Of a DNA stretch of 64,000 bases, positions 25,501 to 34,904 are shown one piece after another (positions within the stretch are counted from its first letter, which is position 1; each line of letters begins with the position of its first letter). The stretch covers positions 23,442,843 through 23,506,842 of the forward strand of contig NC_049984.1 in NCBI RefSeq assembly GCF_000003815.2. The letters run 5' to 3'. The DNA is from Branchiostoma floridae (taxonomy: Eukaryota > Chordata > Leptocardii > Amphioxiformes > Branchiostomatidae). Below the pieces are notes generated by a model. The model was not told where the DNA came from. It saw only the letters and a program-made list of their open reading frames with translations, and did not search any database. Position numbers and translations under genes: made by a program.

Positions 25501-28500
25501 GTTATGTTTTTGTCATGAAACTTACATGTACCTAAAAACATTCTCAACTCTTTTTGCAGAGCTCAGACTTTTTTGTGATGACAAAAGCATTGAAAGAGTT
25601 TGCAGAAAATGAAGGGAAGGGTAAGACTTGTTTTGTTTCCTAGAAGTCTTACTTGCTTGTGTCTTCTCCTATTTTGTCAGATTAAACTACAAAATTGTGT
25701 GCAGACTGGCTATAATTTGTAATGAATGTTAATTATCTGCACTAACATTTTACAAGTTGTCAGTTCATATGGTAAAAGTTGACACTCAGTTTGAAAAATT
25801 CAATGACTTTTGTACACATTTTCTCTCAGGAGCCCTCCCAGTTAGAGGGGCCATTCCAGACATGTTTGCAGACTCTGAGCGGTACATCCAACTTCAAAAC
25901 ATGTAAGTTAATGTTTATAAACGTGACCCTTGCATACCATACATGGAAATATGTTGTCCCAGTCAAGATTCAACCTGTACCCTGCATGCATTGTATGTTG
26001 TCCAATGCATGTAGCCTTGTTAGCTTTGGTCACCTTCCAACAGTCACTGCTCACTGGAGTATACAATTATGTATAACGCTATAGTTTCTGTTGAGAGTGG
26101 ACCAAAGCAAACAACTTTGAAGGCAGGAGCAAGAGCTGTACTTCTGAGAAGTGTTGCTAGGGGGTGCTCCTTACTGGTGTTGCAAATTTCAAGATAAAGC
26201 ACCAGACTGTGTTTTCTTCAGTTTAGTTTTGTTATTTCCGAAATTTTGTACTGATAATAAGTCATGTAGATTTAGCTTCAATGATGAATAAGAGTTGTCG
26301 TTCTTGCATATTTTACAGCTACAGGGACCAGGCTAAACAGGATGCTTCAGTGGTGGCCTCCAGAGTTACTCAGATCTTGTCTTCCATTGGAAGGGTAAGC
26401 TTTTGTACCCAATGTAAGATTAAGATGATGTGTGATAAGTCAATGCTCCAGTCATTTCTTCACAAAGTATCATTAAGCTGAGTCATTACACAGTACCATT
26501 GAGACAAATGGTTTAATTTTGTATATTTTGTATACTGTAAGGCATTTAAGTTCAAGGGATTTACTTTCGCGGTAGCGGGAAAATGGAGTGTTTGCGGTAA
26601 CATCATATAGACTGTAGGCAAAAACTATTATGAAAAGAATGTTCGCCACTGGTTTTAAGTTTGTGGTGAAGTGGCCACAGTGAAAACTGCGAACATAAAA
26701 CCATCGCAAACATTTCTGCATTTACAGACTGAATAACAGACAATGTTTTGGTAACCATCTGTCACCTTCCTCAAGGCAATACTGACTGGGTATTTTACAT
26801 ACACTGCAGATAGGTGTTGCTGCTAACAAACAGTCCCAATCATCTGTTAGCAGTGACCACCTTCATTCTAACAATTATCACGATGTATCATTTCAGTGAT
26901 ACTTTCGTATTTTTTGCCTTCCCATACAGCCGTCACACTGCATTTCAGAAGAGGCCATAAGGTTATTTTGTGAGTAGACAATCTGTGCTGTTTCGGTTTA
27001 GTTTGTAATTTTGTGTGATTTTTTTAATACTCAAATAAAGAAATGAAATTTAAAGCATATTCATATTTTTTATTTAACCAGACTACATGTATCATTACAT
27101 CCATCCATGCAGGCCGGAATGCAGCTTTCTTGAGAGTGGTGAGGACTCGATCATTGGAAGAAGAGTACAACCCAGAGAAGGCCTGTGTGAATGAAATGGG
27201 TAAATTTCGTTATATAAATTCAGACTTTTTCCCTTTTTTCTCATCACACTTTCTTTAGAAACAGAAATAACTATATAATGGAAAATTTACAACTGCTAAA
27301 TATAACGTTACCACAAACAGACCAAAACCCATACCTCCCCATACTAGCAGGCTCTTCTACTGATCTCATGACCTACTCTATCATGTCTGAAAAAATGACT
27401 AGTTCTACCACTTCTGAGCTTTACTTTCTGTCACTCTCACAAAGCTGACCCAAATGTGATTGACACCATTTTCCCGCTCACTTCCAGCCAGTCACACCAA
27501 AAGTGAAACCTGACAGTACACAGAGGACAAAAATTTTTCAAGCTCTGATTTATGTGGCAGGTAGGGATATTGTCCTTTAGGACAGGTGAATGATATATAT
27601 TAAGTCTATTCCTGTATATTCTCCAGGTGTGCAGTTGGAGAACCCAGACAGTGAGATCACCCTGTATATCATGCTGAGGGCTGTGGACAAGTTCCAACAG
27701 CAATACGGCAGATATCCAGGTGAGATATAGGTGGAAATCTCTGGACATTTCTGTGTTCTTAATACATTGTGTACCTTGACTGAAAATCTGGTGCAATTGA
27801 TGAGAGTGTTTGCCATGAATTCAATAGGTCGTTAGTTTGATCCCCATCCGAGTCATACCAAAGACTTGGAAGAAATGGTACATGCTACTATCTCTGGTCA
27901 GCACTCAGCATTTGGGAAAGAGAGAGATTGGTAGTTGAACACACACACCACTACTAAGTGGACTAACCCCCTGCTTTAGTAATTGCACAAACATTGTGTG
28001 GCCCAGGGCTACTGAAACAGAGATGCGCATTGCCCTATGCACCGTCTATGCACCACTAACTATAATGTAACTGATGCCTTGACTGTTTCTGTTTTTGTGA
28101 GAGACTATAAGATAGAGTGATGATAAAATGATGATTAGTTGTCAACATTGAATGCTACAATTACTAATAGCTTTCTTATCTAAGATAAGACTTTAATACA
28201 TTGAACAACTTGTATTATTTGGGTATAGACAATGATTAACTGATATTAGTTATGCAAACGAGGATGTTATTTGCTTAATCCTGTAGAATCATGATTTGTC
28301 TCTCAAAAAGGTTAATATTTGATGCAAGTATGAGATCGTGGAACTCAATTTAACATTCTGGTCTTTTGATAGGTTACTATGATGATCAAGTTGAAGCTGA
28401 TATCCCTAAACTGAAGGTGAGTCAACAAAATTCTTCATGCACACCTGACCATTTTTACCTTTGCCAGAATGGCTAAGGTTATGTTTTGGGCTTGTGAGTC

Positions 28501-31500
28501 TGTGTGTCTGTCTGTCTGTCTGTCTGTGTGTTAACAGCATAACTCAAGAAGTCTTGGATGGATCCCGATAATATTTGGTAGTTGGGTAGGGGTTGGGAAA
28601 ACGAAGGTCAAGTTCGATAATGGGTCCCCTAGCGGCTTGCTAAGGTACTGCAGCAGAACCTCAATTTTTGATATCTCCTGTTGTGATCATGCTGTGATCA
28701 TGATTTTTGAGTGGTAGATAGCCCTTGAGGCAGAGAGTAAGTGCTGTGAGTTTGGGCCCCCTAGCGGCTTTTTTGGAACTGCAGGCGCCGGTTTCCTTTC
28801 AAACTTTGGACGAGAATAACTCTACAACGTGCTGACGGATCGTCATGATTTTTGGTATGTAGATAGAATGAGTGATGACTTACATAATGGTATACTAATT
28901 ATGCAAATCAACAGCTAATTTGCATAATTAATGAGGAAAATTTATAAATCCACTGCATTCCATGATAGGACTTTCAAACTTGTCACATACATTGTATGTA
29001 GCTGGGAAGGAGAGAAATGTTGATAGATATCAATTATGCAAATTATGGCCTCATTTGCATAATTAATGAGAAAATATGAACATGTTGACGGATCATCATG
29101 TTTTTTGGTATGTAGGTAGCGTAAGTGAAGACCTACATAATAAGATACCAATTATGCAAATCATCAGCTAATTTGCATAATTAATGAGGATATTTTACAA
29201 ATTCACTACATTCCATTATAGTACTTTCATCAAAGTTGTCACATATGTAACTGAGAAAGAGGGAAGAGAGCAAGAGGTGTATTTAAAGACTTTGAAAGAG
29301 AATAAGTCAAGAATGGATCAAAGGATCATCATGATCATGATACAATTTGATATCAATTAATTGTAACTTGGGATCTAATTTGCATAATCAATGCCGAAAT
29401 TTTATAAACCAACTCTAAGCATATAATTATAAAGAAAATGAAATGAGTAACGCATTTGTCTACAGACATCATTCTACATAACAAACCTGGTTTATTTGGC
29501 AAAGGTGTGTGTTCGTGGAACTCTAGTTTTTCTTGAGAAAGCTGAAAACAATATCTAATCATTAGACCATAAATATGTTGGCGACATAATATGAAATATT
29601 TATCAGCACCACATCTAAATCTAGTAAATGACAGTTATTCTTCTAGATTGATAAAAAGATACATTGAATTTGGCTTCTACAGCTGTATGTAGCGTGCATA
29701 GTCCAGTGCAGTTCTGCCTCTAGACCAAGGAGCAATGAGTTGAATTCCGGCTGTGTCGCTCACCCGACTTGCATGCTACTGGAAGTTTCTTAGGACAGGA
29801 CGTTAAGCCATGGTCCATTGTTCATTGTGCTTGTCAAAAAGAGCTAGTGAAATTTAATACTGTACAATATTGCTATTGTCTTCTCTGTCACTAGTCTGTG
29901 TAACGCAAACTCCCGCTGTCCAGGGCTGTAACTGGCCCCTCTAGGGGGCCGGCGGATGTTGGGCGGGCTGCTATAAGCGAGATTTAAGTCTGTCACAACC
30001 AGTTGAAAAATAGCTCTTCAGTGAGCTTAACTGGTTTTAGATCATTTTTGCTGGTATAGTTTTACATATCCTAAATACAGTACTGATTCTAATATAATTT
30101 TTACATCTTATTATCATTTCTTATTCCTATAGGCATGCATGTGTGGGCTGTTACAGGAGTGGAGTCTCAGCCCTTATATCAAGGATGAATATGTACATGA
30201 AATGTGAGTCTTCTTCTTTATATCTTACCTGTATACTAAAGCCATTGATGAAGTGATGTTATAGTTGTAGTTTACCTGTACATGTTGATGATGATAAACA
30301 AAATGATGCATTCTGTATCACAAGAGTTACCAGCCCAACCGCAGGTCGGATCGCCTCAACTGACATTCCCATCATAATAGAAACAAATCAAAATGGGCCA
30401 AAAGTTGAAAAAATTTGGTGTCCTCTATTGATAAAAACTTGTAACGTGATCAATTCCCATGTCAACATATTCTGCATGTTTTCCCACCACAGGTGCAGAT
30501 ACGGAGGGTCCGAACTCCACTCAGTAGCTGCCTTCATGGGAGGTAAGGACAAAGTAATCTGTCAATGTGATGAGCTATCAAATTTTACCATGCTACGAAA
30601 TTCATATTTTGTAAACCTTCACTGTAAATCCATGGTGCCATTTTAGCCCAGAATCCAAACCTACAATTTAGTATTATGTACAACTTTTATAGTCTAACAG
30701 TTGCTTCTCTGCTGTTCCATCTGGGAACCTTGACATCTCTATCGTCTGGAATCGTCCAAATTTTGGGCGCTGATTGGTCCCTATAGAAGAGCGAATTAAG
30801 GAATGGGTTGGAACAGGTGTTCCAACACTTGAAATGGCCTCCATCAGCTTGTGGTGGGGCCTGTTGTCATTGAATCTAGAACCTAATAGTATTCCTTTAT
30901 TTGCTCATTAACTGACGTAACCACCTAAAGGTTTGAATATACAGGTCCCCAGATGGGTAGAAGAAGCGAACATAGGAGCGAATTCTACCCGGATGGTACC
31001 CAGACTAAACCTATTATGCCTGCCGAGTCTCTTTTGTCCATCCTCCTACACAGGGACATCCAATGGCAAAACCACCTGTCTGGATGTACCCTGCTTTCTC
31101 ACTCGTCACCCTTAGTTCCTGACTGCCCTGCTTTATATAAATATTAATGAGCTTACCCTTATATATGAGAGATCCCTTTTGAAAACTGAAAGACCTACTG
31201 TAATTTACTTTATCTTCACGGCACCAAACTTTCACGGTCTGAGAAAATTGAACTTGTTCTCGGAACTAAATGTTCACTGTCGAGGCAAGTGCGCATGAAA
31301 AAAGTCTGTGAATTATTTTTTATCGGTAATGATAAGTTCACGTTACAGTCGTCACCGTGAAAACTGTGAACATAACAGTACATTGAAAAAATCAGGAATT
31401 ACAGTATTCTTTGATTGGCTGGTTTGTGGCGACGCCCACAGGGTTTGTGGCGATGCCCACAGGGTGACAGTTGAAAAAGCAGGATACATCCAGACAGGCG

Positions 31501-31726
31501 GTTTCGCCGTTGGATGTCCATGCGTAGGAGGATGCTTTTGGTCATTTTCTTTTCTCCAATGTTCCTCTAATAATTTTGTTGTGATAATTTGATTTTGTTC
31601 TTGACTACTACTACAGGAGCTGCAGCTCAAGAAGTCATCAAACTGGTGACCAAGCAGTTTGTGCCCTTCAACAACACCTACATCTACAATGCTATGAACT
31701 CATCCTCTGCCACCTACACGCTCTGA
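10544..31726 (+). CDS. NAE1: NEDD8-activating enzyme E1 regulatory subunit, 3' part (16 exons)
   Basis: Partner of UBA3 in the E1 that adenylates NEDD8 and starts cullin neddylation in nucleus and cytosol. Sixteen spliced exons are visible: 10544-10653, 17535-17644, 18394-18456, 23026-23089, 24105-24196, 25064-25123, 25560-25620, 25830-25902, 26319-26394, 26930-26969, 27113-27199, 27627-27719, 28373-28416, 30133-30203, 30493-30542 and 31617-31726. All junctions are AG/GT with matching phase. They give about 400 residues ending at TGA 31724-31726. Recognisable blocks in order are [123 protein letters not shown] and [13 protein letters not shown]. The family is about 530 residues long, so roughly 130 N-terminal residues are missing. 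I could not find those exons in 1-10543; they may lie outside the window. Introns are repeat-rich, and the third holds a LINE. Confidence 0.95.
10676..11016 (+). mobile_element. hAT-like MITE with exact 8-bp TSD
   Basis: Ends are CAGGGCTCTAGCCAGC and GCTGGCTAGAGCCCTA (inverted, one mismatch at the tip). The element is flanked by GACTATAG at 10668-10675 and 11017-11024. An 8-bp target duplication and a CAGGG terminus are hAT hallmarks. Inside are repeated TTGACGGA words. It begins 23 bp after a NAE1 exon. No transposase is encoded. Confidence 0.93.
12699..12805 (-). mobile_element. CTGTAAATGCAG-type MITE, truncated
   Basis: CAGTAAATGCAT, AAGTTCGCGGGGAT and CTTTTCGCGGTGGTTTT correspond to about half of the element in reverse orientation. 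Confidence 0.85.
14829..14965 (+). mobile_element. GTGCAATTA-type MITE
   Basis: CCCCATTTGCCAGTGCATTT, CGTGCAATTATCCG, AAGCGAAGTTATCAAGCTGG, CAGAAGTGTGAGATTATCCG. Three copies in the window. Confidence 0.8.
15545..15758 (+). mobile_element. CTGTAAATGCAG-type MITE
   Basis: Full-length copy: ACTGTAAATGCAGAAATG, CGCGGTGGCCACTTCACCGC, ACCACCGCGAAAAGTCCC and ATGCATAATTTTACA. In a NAE1 intron. Confidence 0.9.
15775..16125 (+). repeat. Dispersed GGGCCCCCT-type repeat
   Basis: Old dispersed family with GTCTGTG..TCTGGAT, an AGGTTGATTTTGGGCCCCCT segment and GTACTG.. ; relatives at 12390-12560, 13970-14165, 14455-14545, 18490-18670, 28495-28800. All in NAE1 introns and decayed. Confidence 0.6.
16578..16777 (+). 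mobile_element. Diverged CTGTAAATGCAG-type MITE
   Basis: TACTGTGAATGTCCAAA, TTCACGGTGG, AACTTAAAGC and terminal GGAATTTACTGTA; much decayed. Confidence 0.65.
16946..17080 (+). mobile_element. GTGCAATTA-type MITE
   Basis: CCCCTTTGCCAGGCTGGCAC, TTTCGTGCAATTA, CAGCTGGACTGCAGCAG, AACAGAAGTGTGCATTAATC. Confidence 0.8.
17222..17400 (-). mobile_element. tRNA-derived SINE, internally shortened
   Basis: Minus strand GGGTGGTGTTGCATTAAACC, B-box ACTGGGTTTGAATTC, and a tail ending in CAGTGGATAACATTACACAC. In a NAE1 intron. Confidence 0.75.
18054..18227 (+). repeat. Minisatellite, 6 x 29 bp
   Basis: Six almost perfect copies of GATTGGCTGACAGTTGATTA + GTGCTACCT in a NAE1 intron, 410 bp after exon 17535-17644. 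Confidence 0.95.
18229..18311. mobile_element. GGTACC/GGTCCAGG-type MITE, fragment
   Basis: AAGGGTGGGTACAGATACAG and AGAGGATCAGGCCCAGGTCC only; abuts the 29-bp minisatellite. Confidence 0.75.
18936..22745 (+). mobile_element. Near full-length non-LTR retrotransposon (LINE) in a NAE1 intron
   Basis: About 3.8 kb, more GC-rich than its surroundings, lying in the NAE1 intron between exons 18394-18456 and 23026-23089, in the same orientation as the gene. The 9-bp word ATAATGTTG flanks it exactly (18927-18935 and 22746-22754), consistent with a target-site duplication. About 470 bp of 5' leader precede one long uninterrupted ORF (19406-22696), and only about 50 bp of 3' sequence follow the stop. 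There is no poly(A) tail. The 3' end carries GATGGAAGGATG-like sequence. Clade (RTE-, Nimb- or CR1-like) cannot be settled by eye. Confidence 0.92.
19406..22696 (+). CDS. LINE endonuclease / reverse transcriptase polyprotein, 1096 aa
   Basis: Single intact ORF of a non-LTR retrotransposon. An apurinic-like (EEP) endonuclease starts near residue 46 with GSWNVRTM, followed by [16 protein letters not shown] and DTDHSLI. The reverse transcriptase begins about residue 500, with [52 protein letters not shown] and [11 protein letters not shown], and the catalytic FADD at residues 787-790. Near the C-terminus is [12 protein letters not shown], common at the end of these proteins, and then a terminal CPNC...H...C zinc-finger-like motif (residues 1073-1093). 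No stop or frameshift interrupts it, so the copy looks young. The first ATG was used; the true start could be a later Met before the endonuclease domain. Confidence 0.95.
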   Translation: MGTDPSRSACFIGCLELRVLLDKWIVCRAPDKQESKEKRRQKTQPIRIGSWNVRTMRTGLSDDLTVIEDIRKTAAIDRELYRLNIDIVALQETRLPDSGSLKEDSYTFFWQGKGMEETREHGVGFAVRNTLLHMIEPPTGGTERIITLRLFTHEGPVNLLCVYAPTLQATSEVKDQFYGQLDSAIKKIPVSEHIFILGDFNARVGTDHESWQTVLGHHGIGKMNENGQRLLELCCYHNLCVTNTFFQNKAIHKASWRHPRSQRWHQLDLVITRRTSLNSVCNTRAYHSADCDTDHSLIAARIKLRPKKLHHTKKKGQPKIDVSKTMLPDRNQKFLECLEGTLNNIQPQDAEHRWETLSKTIYSAAAQSYGKKERKNTDWFEAYISELEPVMDTKRKALVSYKQNPSSQNLQALKAARHEAQRVSRRCANNYWLLLSERIQLASATGDIRRMYEGIKQATGKPIKKSAPLKAKSGEIITDKDKQMARWVEHYLDIYSTENSVSQDALDNIEDFSVLAELDAEPTIEELSKAIDSMSNGKAPGEDNIPAEIIKSGKSVLLEPLHELLRLCWKEGKVPQSMRNSKIVTLYKNKGDRTDCNSYRGISLLSIVGKVFAKVVLTRLQVLADRVYPESQCGFRAERSTTDMIFSVRQLQEKCREQQRPLYIAFIDLTKAFDLVSRRGLFQLLRKIGCPPQLLDIIISFHEDMKGVVSFDGETSEPFAIRSGVKQGCVLAPTLFGIFFSLLLKSAFGHSTQGVHLHTRSDGKLFNLARLRAKTKVRSVLIRDMLFADDAALVTHVEDELQQLLNQFAHACSEFALTISIKKTVVMGQDVPQPPVVTIGSEALEVTDHFTYLGSTVTSNLSLDKEIDRRIARAAGVMTKLGTRVWNNSHLTLNTKLEVYRSCVLSTLLYGSETWTTYAKQENRLESFHLRCLRRILGISWRDRVPNTTVLERSCSLSIHLLLCQRRLRWLGHVSRMKDGRIPKDILFGELATGKRPVGRPALRFRDVCKRDLKLTDIDPASWEQIAADRNRWRHTVKDGLAKGQERRTEHLESRRRKRKEKPQQGNPSAFICPNCGRDCHARIGLQSHSRRCQPP
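23205..23638. mobile_element. GGTACC/GGTCCAGG-type MITE
   Basis: ACTAGGGGTTGTACCGGTAC ... CTGATACCCAGCCCTACT. Full-length copy in the NAE1 intron directly after exon 23026-23089. Confidence 0.9.
24310..24430 (+). mobile_element. Truncated relative of the 7977-8134 MITE
   Basis: Shares AAGTGCTTACTAACAAGC, ACAGTCCTCTGATC, AAGTTGTAATGACCCAAAGC and GGAAGTGTG with the full element; the right arm is decayed. In a NAE1 intron. Confidence 0.8.
26533..26728 (-). mobile_element. CTGTAAATGCAG-type MITE
   Basis: TACTGTAAGGCATTTAAGTT ... ACATTTCTGCATTTACAG, reverse orientation, in a short NAE1 intron. Confidence 0.85.
27788..28040 (+). mobile_element. tRNA-derived SINE
   Basis: A-box-like TGGTGCAATTGATGAGAG, B-box GTTAGTTTGATCCCC, then a long unrelated tail. 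In a NAE1 intron just after exon 27627-27719. Confidence 0.7.
28495..28800 (+). repeat. Dispersed GGGCCCCCT-type repeat, best copy
   Basis: TCTGTGTGTCTGTCTGTC, GGATCCCGATAATATTTGG, AACGAAGGTCAAGTTCGATA, GGTCCCCTAGCGGC, then GGGCCCCCTAGCGGC a second time. Origin (LINE or other) unknown. Confidence 0.65.
28828..29420 (+). repeat. Tandem repeat of about 256 bp with inverted ATGCAAAT octamers
   Basis: About 2.3 diverged units in the NAE1 intron 28417-30132. Each carries ATTATGCAAAT and its inverse ATTTGCATAAT a few bases apart. Three full pairs and one half pair are present (near 28897, 29032, 29149 and 29378). Confidence 0.8.
29697..29925 (+). mobile_element. tRNA-derived SINE
   Basis: Pol III A-box-like TAGTCCAGTGCAG and B-box-like GAGTTGAATTCCGG with suitable spacing, then TTAGGACAGGACGTTAAGCC. 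In a NAE1 intron. Confidence 0.75.
31039..31534 (+). mobile_element. Inverted-repeat transposon (TCCTCCTAC family) with nested insertion
   Basis: Arms of about 70 bp (CATCCTCCTAC...GGACATCC and its inverse ending GTAGGAGGATG) enclose TAAATATTAATGAGCTTACC. A second, different inverted-repeat element (31196-31406) interrupts it. Related copy at 41396-41690. Lies in the last NAE1 intron. Confidence 0.85.
31196..31406. mobile_element. Diverged TACTGTAA-type MITE nested in another element
   Basis: Termini TACTGTAATT and AATTACAGTA with TTCACGG words inside. It is a diverged member of the abundant CTGTAAATGCAG family, sitting within the 31039-31534 element. Confidence 0.7.
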
Positions 31727-32165
31727 TCTACTAAGCTGTGCAACACTCTTAAAGCAGTTACTTCTGTGTTCGGATAAGAAACGAGATTTGTTTTCAGTGC
31801 AAGAAAATGCCTACGGATTTGATGTTTCTGTGGGACTGTATTGTAGCAATGTTTTGGAACTTATAATGATATATTCGTATAAAGAAATCCATGCAGAGAT
31901 GTGTATGAAGTTACTGTAGAGGATATTTGGAAGCTATTGTGATAGCAAGTAAGCTACGGTTACTTGTCAGTCTCGATGGAAATCTTTTGAAGTTTCAAAA
32001 CATAAATATTTGTTGTCCCATGTCGGGTGTGTGTAGAATAGGCAAGCTAGAAGCCTTGCGCATTTACATATTGGTTCATAATATACAATGAAAAATAATC
32101 ATTGTTGTATTATACTACCACTACAAGCTTGCGTCCACTTTTCTAAGCACCGCTAGCTTTACCTA

Positions 32166-32324
32166 ATCTTCAAGCAGATCATACGGTAGCATAAGATAGT
32201 ATCATAAGTTGCCAGAGGAGTGAAGCCGTACTGCAGCCAAACACGCTCCAAGGCCGGCTTCACTCCTCTAGATCTGCCAGCTTTTGATACTATCTTATGC
32301 TACCGTAGAATCTGCTTGGAGATC
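32166..32324. mobile_element. AAGCAGATC-type palindromic MITE
   Basis: ATCTTCAAGCAGATCATACG on the left and the inverse ending TCTGCTTGGAGAT on the right. AGTATCATAAG and CTTTTGATACTATCTTATGC pair inside. Downstream of NAE1. Confidence 0.9.
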
Positions 32325-32812
32325 ATGCTTTACGAAGCATGGTAAAAAAAATGTTCGCTACTATCAGTAGTCATAAAAGCACATAACATGAAAGTTCATC
32401 TGTGTTGGTATAGATTCTGAGTCATTTTGGATCATAGTGAGACAGTGATTTTCACCCAGAGTACATTGAAAAGACCCCTGGTTAAATGAATAAACAGAAC
32501 ATGTGACTCAATGAGCAGTGGATCATAAGTAGGTAATGTATTTACAACCATCCCTTGACAGAGACATAGACATTGTGTAACATATGATCCACTGCTCACA
32601 ACTGTTCTGCAAAACGTGACATCACAGAAGCAGTGGATTGTTCACTGGCTTGACAAAGACGACTTGATCAGCCAAAAACTCAGGTCCTATTGTTTGCCTG
32701 TTGGCAATTGCAGTGCAACTTTGGTCCAGGATACTGTATATGATGAAATGACTTGCAGTTTTGTTTTGACCGGAATATACATAATACATACCTCACAATG
32801 CAGGGGATCAGC

Positions 32813-32973
32813 TAATCTCCAAGCAGATCTGGCAGTTGAATAAGATAGTATCATAAGCTGGGGATGGAGTTTAGCCGGCAGAGAGGAATTGTATTCCGTA
32901 GTGGATGCTGGCTAAACTCCTTCCCCAGTTTATGATACTATCTTATGCCACTGCAAGATCTGCTTGGAGATTA
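32813..32973. mobile_element. AAGCAGATC-type palindromic MITE
   Basis: Perfect TAATCTCCAAGCAGATCT start and AGATCTGCTTGGAGATTA end, with TAAGATAGTATCATAAGCTG and its inverse inside. Only 490 bp from the 32166 copy. Confidence 0.92.
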
Positions 32974-33070
32974 GGGATGACCACCCACTCCTGCACAATG
33001 CCATATATTTGAATGCCAACTTTGTTAAAAGACGCTGGACAAGTTGCAGTGGTCCTGCCCACTCTTTCTA

Positions 33071-33195
33071 ATAGGGATTCTAACAGAAAATTCAGGTCCA
33101 GGTCCGGTTCAGTTCCAGAGGATCAGGTCCGGACCTGAACCTGATTCAGTATGTGAGAACTTACAAATGTACACTGTACCGGTACCCACCCCTAC
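33071..33195. mobile_element. GGTACC/GGTCCAGG-type MITE, internally deleted
   Basis: AATAGGGATTCTAACAGAAA ... TGTACCGGTACCCACCCCTA, only about 125 bp. Confidence 0.82.
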
Positions 33196-33437
33196 TTTCT
33201 AATGTGCCAGGTATACATACCCAACGGGCATGCACCAATGTCTGTAACAGGGACAAGGCTATATGTTTGTAACAGTTACTGCACCAGCCTAAGAGGCTGT
33301 GAAACAGGTTAACTCTGTGGACCCTTTAGTGTCTAAGCAAATCAGCAGGAATCGACTACTATTTGGTAATGCCAGTTTGATACCGTATTTTCTTGATTAA
33401 AGTATTGCATCCAATTGCCATACACACCGGGATTCAC

Positions 33438-33537
33438 NNNNNNNNNNNNNNNNNNNNNNNNNNNNNNNNNNNNNNNNNNNNNNNNNNNNNNNNNNNNNNN
33501 NNNNNNNNNNNNNNNNNNNNNNNNNNNNNNNNNNNNN
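33438..33537. other. Assembly gap (100 N)
   Basis: Exactly 100 N, so a placeholder; the true length is unknown. Confidence 0.99.
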
Positions 33538-33879
33538 TTTGAACATAAAATGAAAAAAAAAATTCCTACAGCAAGTTGCAAAATCACTCAAGATAGAAAT
33601 GTTGTACACAAAAACTAATATGTGTTTAGTTTTCCATTCTTCCTAAAAGAGTAGCAACCTTGCTCTATTTGACGTCCTTTTCCTATTTATGAAAAAACGC
33701 AAATTACGTTCAAACCCCAACTTTTGCAACAACTTGCAGCATCATTTGAAAGGTTTAAAATGTGCATATTTTAATCAAAGACATTATATATAGAGGCTTT
33801 AATTGAGAAAATATGGTTGTTAGTACAAGTCTGTTGAAAAAAATTCAGGCTGCTGAAGAAGATGTCAGTGCATGTGAAG

Positions 33880-34233
33880 CAGGCTTTTAGCTAGGATTTT
33901 ATAAGAGGGCGTCCAAACTTATTTGTGAGTCGCGCTAAGTGACTATTGTATGGGGGTCTGGGGGCATCCACCTTGCATGGTGCAGAGTTTTTGATGATTT
34001 TAAGTTAAAACAGTGCATTCTTAGGTATCCCAAAAGGCAAAAATACTGTTCCAGAGGTCACAGTAGAAGACTGTGACCACATATGACCTGGTAGCATCCC
34101 TGGTCAATCAGAATTTCATGCTTGTCAGAGGATTTTCTCCCCAGCATAGGGCGTCCAGGGGCATCAAATTTCTTGTTATTCTAAGAAAAGGGCGTCCAGA
34201 TGACGCGTTGACGCATGCCTGGCTAAAAGCCTG
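33880..34233 (+). mobile_element. hAT-like MITE, family A copy 1, exact 8-bp TSD
   Basis: Termini CAGGCTTTTAGCTAGG and CCTGGCTAAAAGCCTG, with ATGTGAAG duplicated at 33872-33879 and 34234-34241. A second copy at 50454-50813 is about 90% identical. Non-coding. Confidence 0.95.
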
Positions 34234-34694
34234 ATGTGAAGAGTTACATGTATAACAATATGTTTTGTTATCAGAAGTAAACATACTAGATGGTGGTGAA
34301 ATGTTTGTAATAAACAATTGTACATGTTTACAAAGTGAAATTATCACCTGAAACTTACTCACACCTAGAGCCAGTGTGCATTAGGGCTCTATAAATCTAG
34401 CCAACAATTCCTTCAACAGAATTTTCCTGCATATGACAGAAAGATCGACCGATTAGATTTCACAATGAAATAACTTGTTTGCCAATATTTTTATTTCAGG
34501 GTAGGGTGGGGTGGGGGGCACACATCAGGTTCAGGGTTCTTAATCTTAGAGGTTTTCATTCACACAATCAAATCAACATGACCTAATATACCATTACTAC
34601 ACTTCTCATTACTACATACACTGTATACTTACTACATTTGTAATACCAACAGAATGAAGCACGCACACAGGTAACCATTTCACACAGCCAACGG

Positions 34695-34700
34695 TTTATT
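34695..34700 (-). promoter_or_regulatory. Candidate poly(A) signal of UQCRFS1
   Basis: AATAAA on the minus strand, about 205 bp past the stop codon, a normal 3' UTR distance. No transcript evidence is available. Confidence 0.5.
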
Positions 34701-34904
34701 CAGTGATCACAAACAAGATGGTTCAGACATCCAGTTTTATGTCCTTTTAAAATACACATGTAACTACTTGGCAATCTTTGTAAATGACTTCCATATGGGC
34801 AATAAACTACCATCAGTAGGACCTTAAAAGCTGTCATATGTTAACAGTACTGTTGAAATGATTAATATATTTCTGTACATGTATCAAACTTGAACATTTC
34901 TTCG

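Larger units (their letters stand above)
31727..34904. other. NAE1 3' UTR and NAE1-UQCRFS1 spacer (convergent)
   Basis: 31727 to about 32100 or 32500 is probably 3' UTR (AATAAA at 32489 is one candidate). The rest holds two AAGCAGATC MITEs, a short GGTACC MITE, the gap and a hAT MITE. 34242-34690 shows nothing. Confidence 0.55.
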
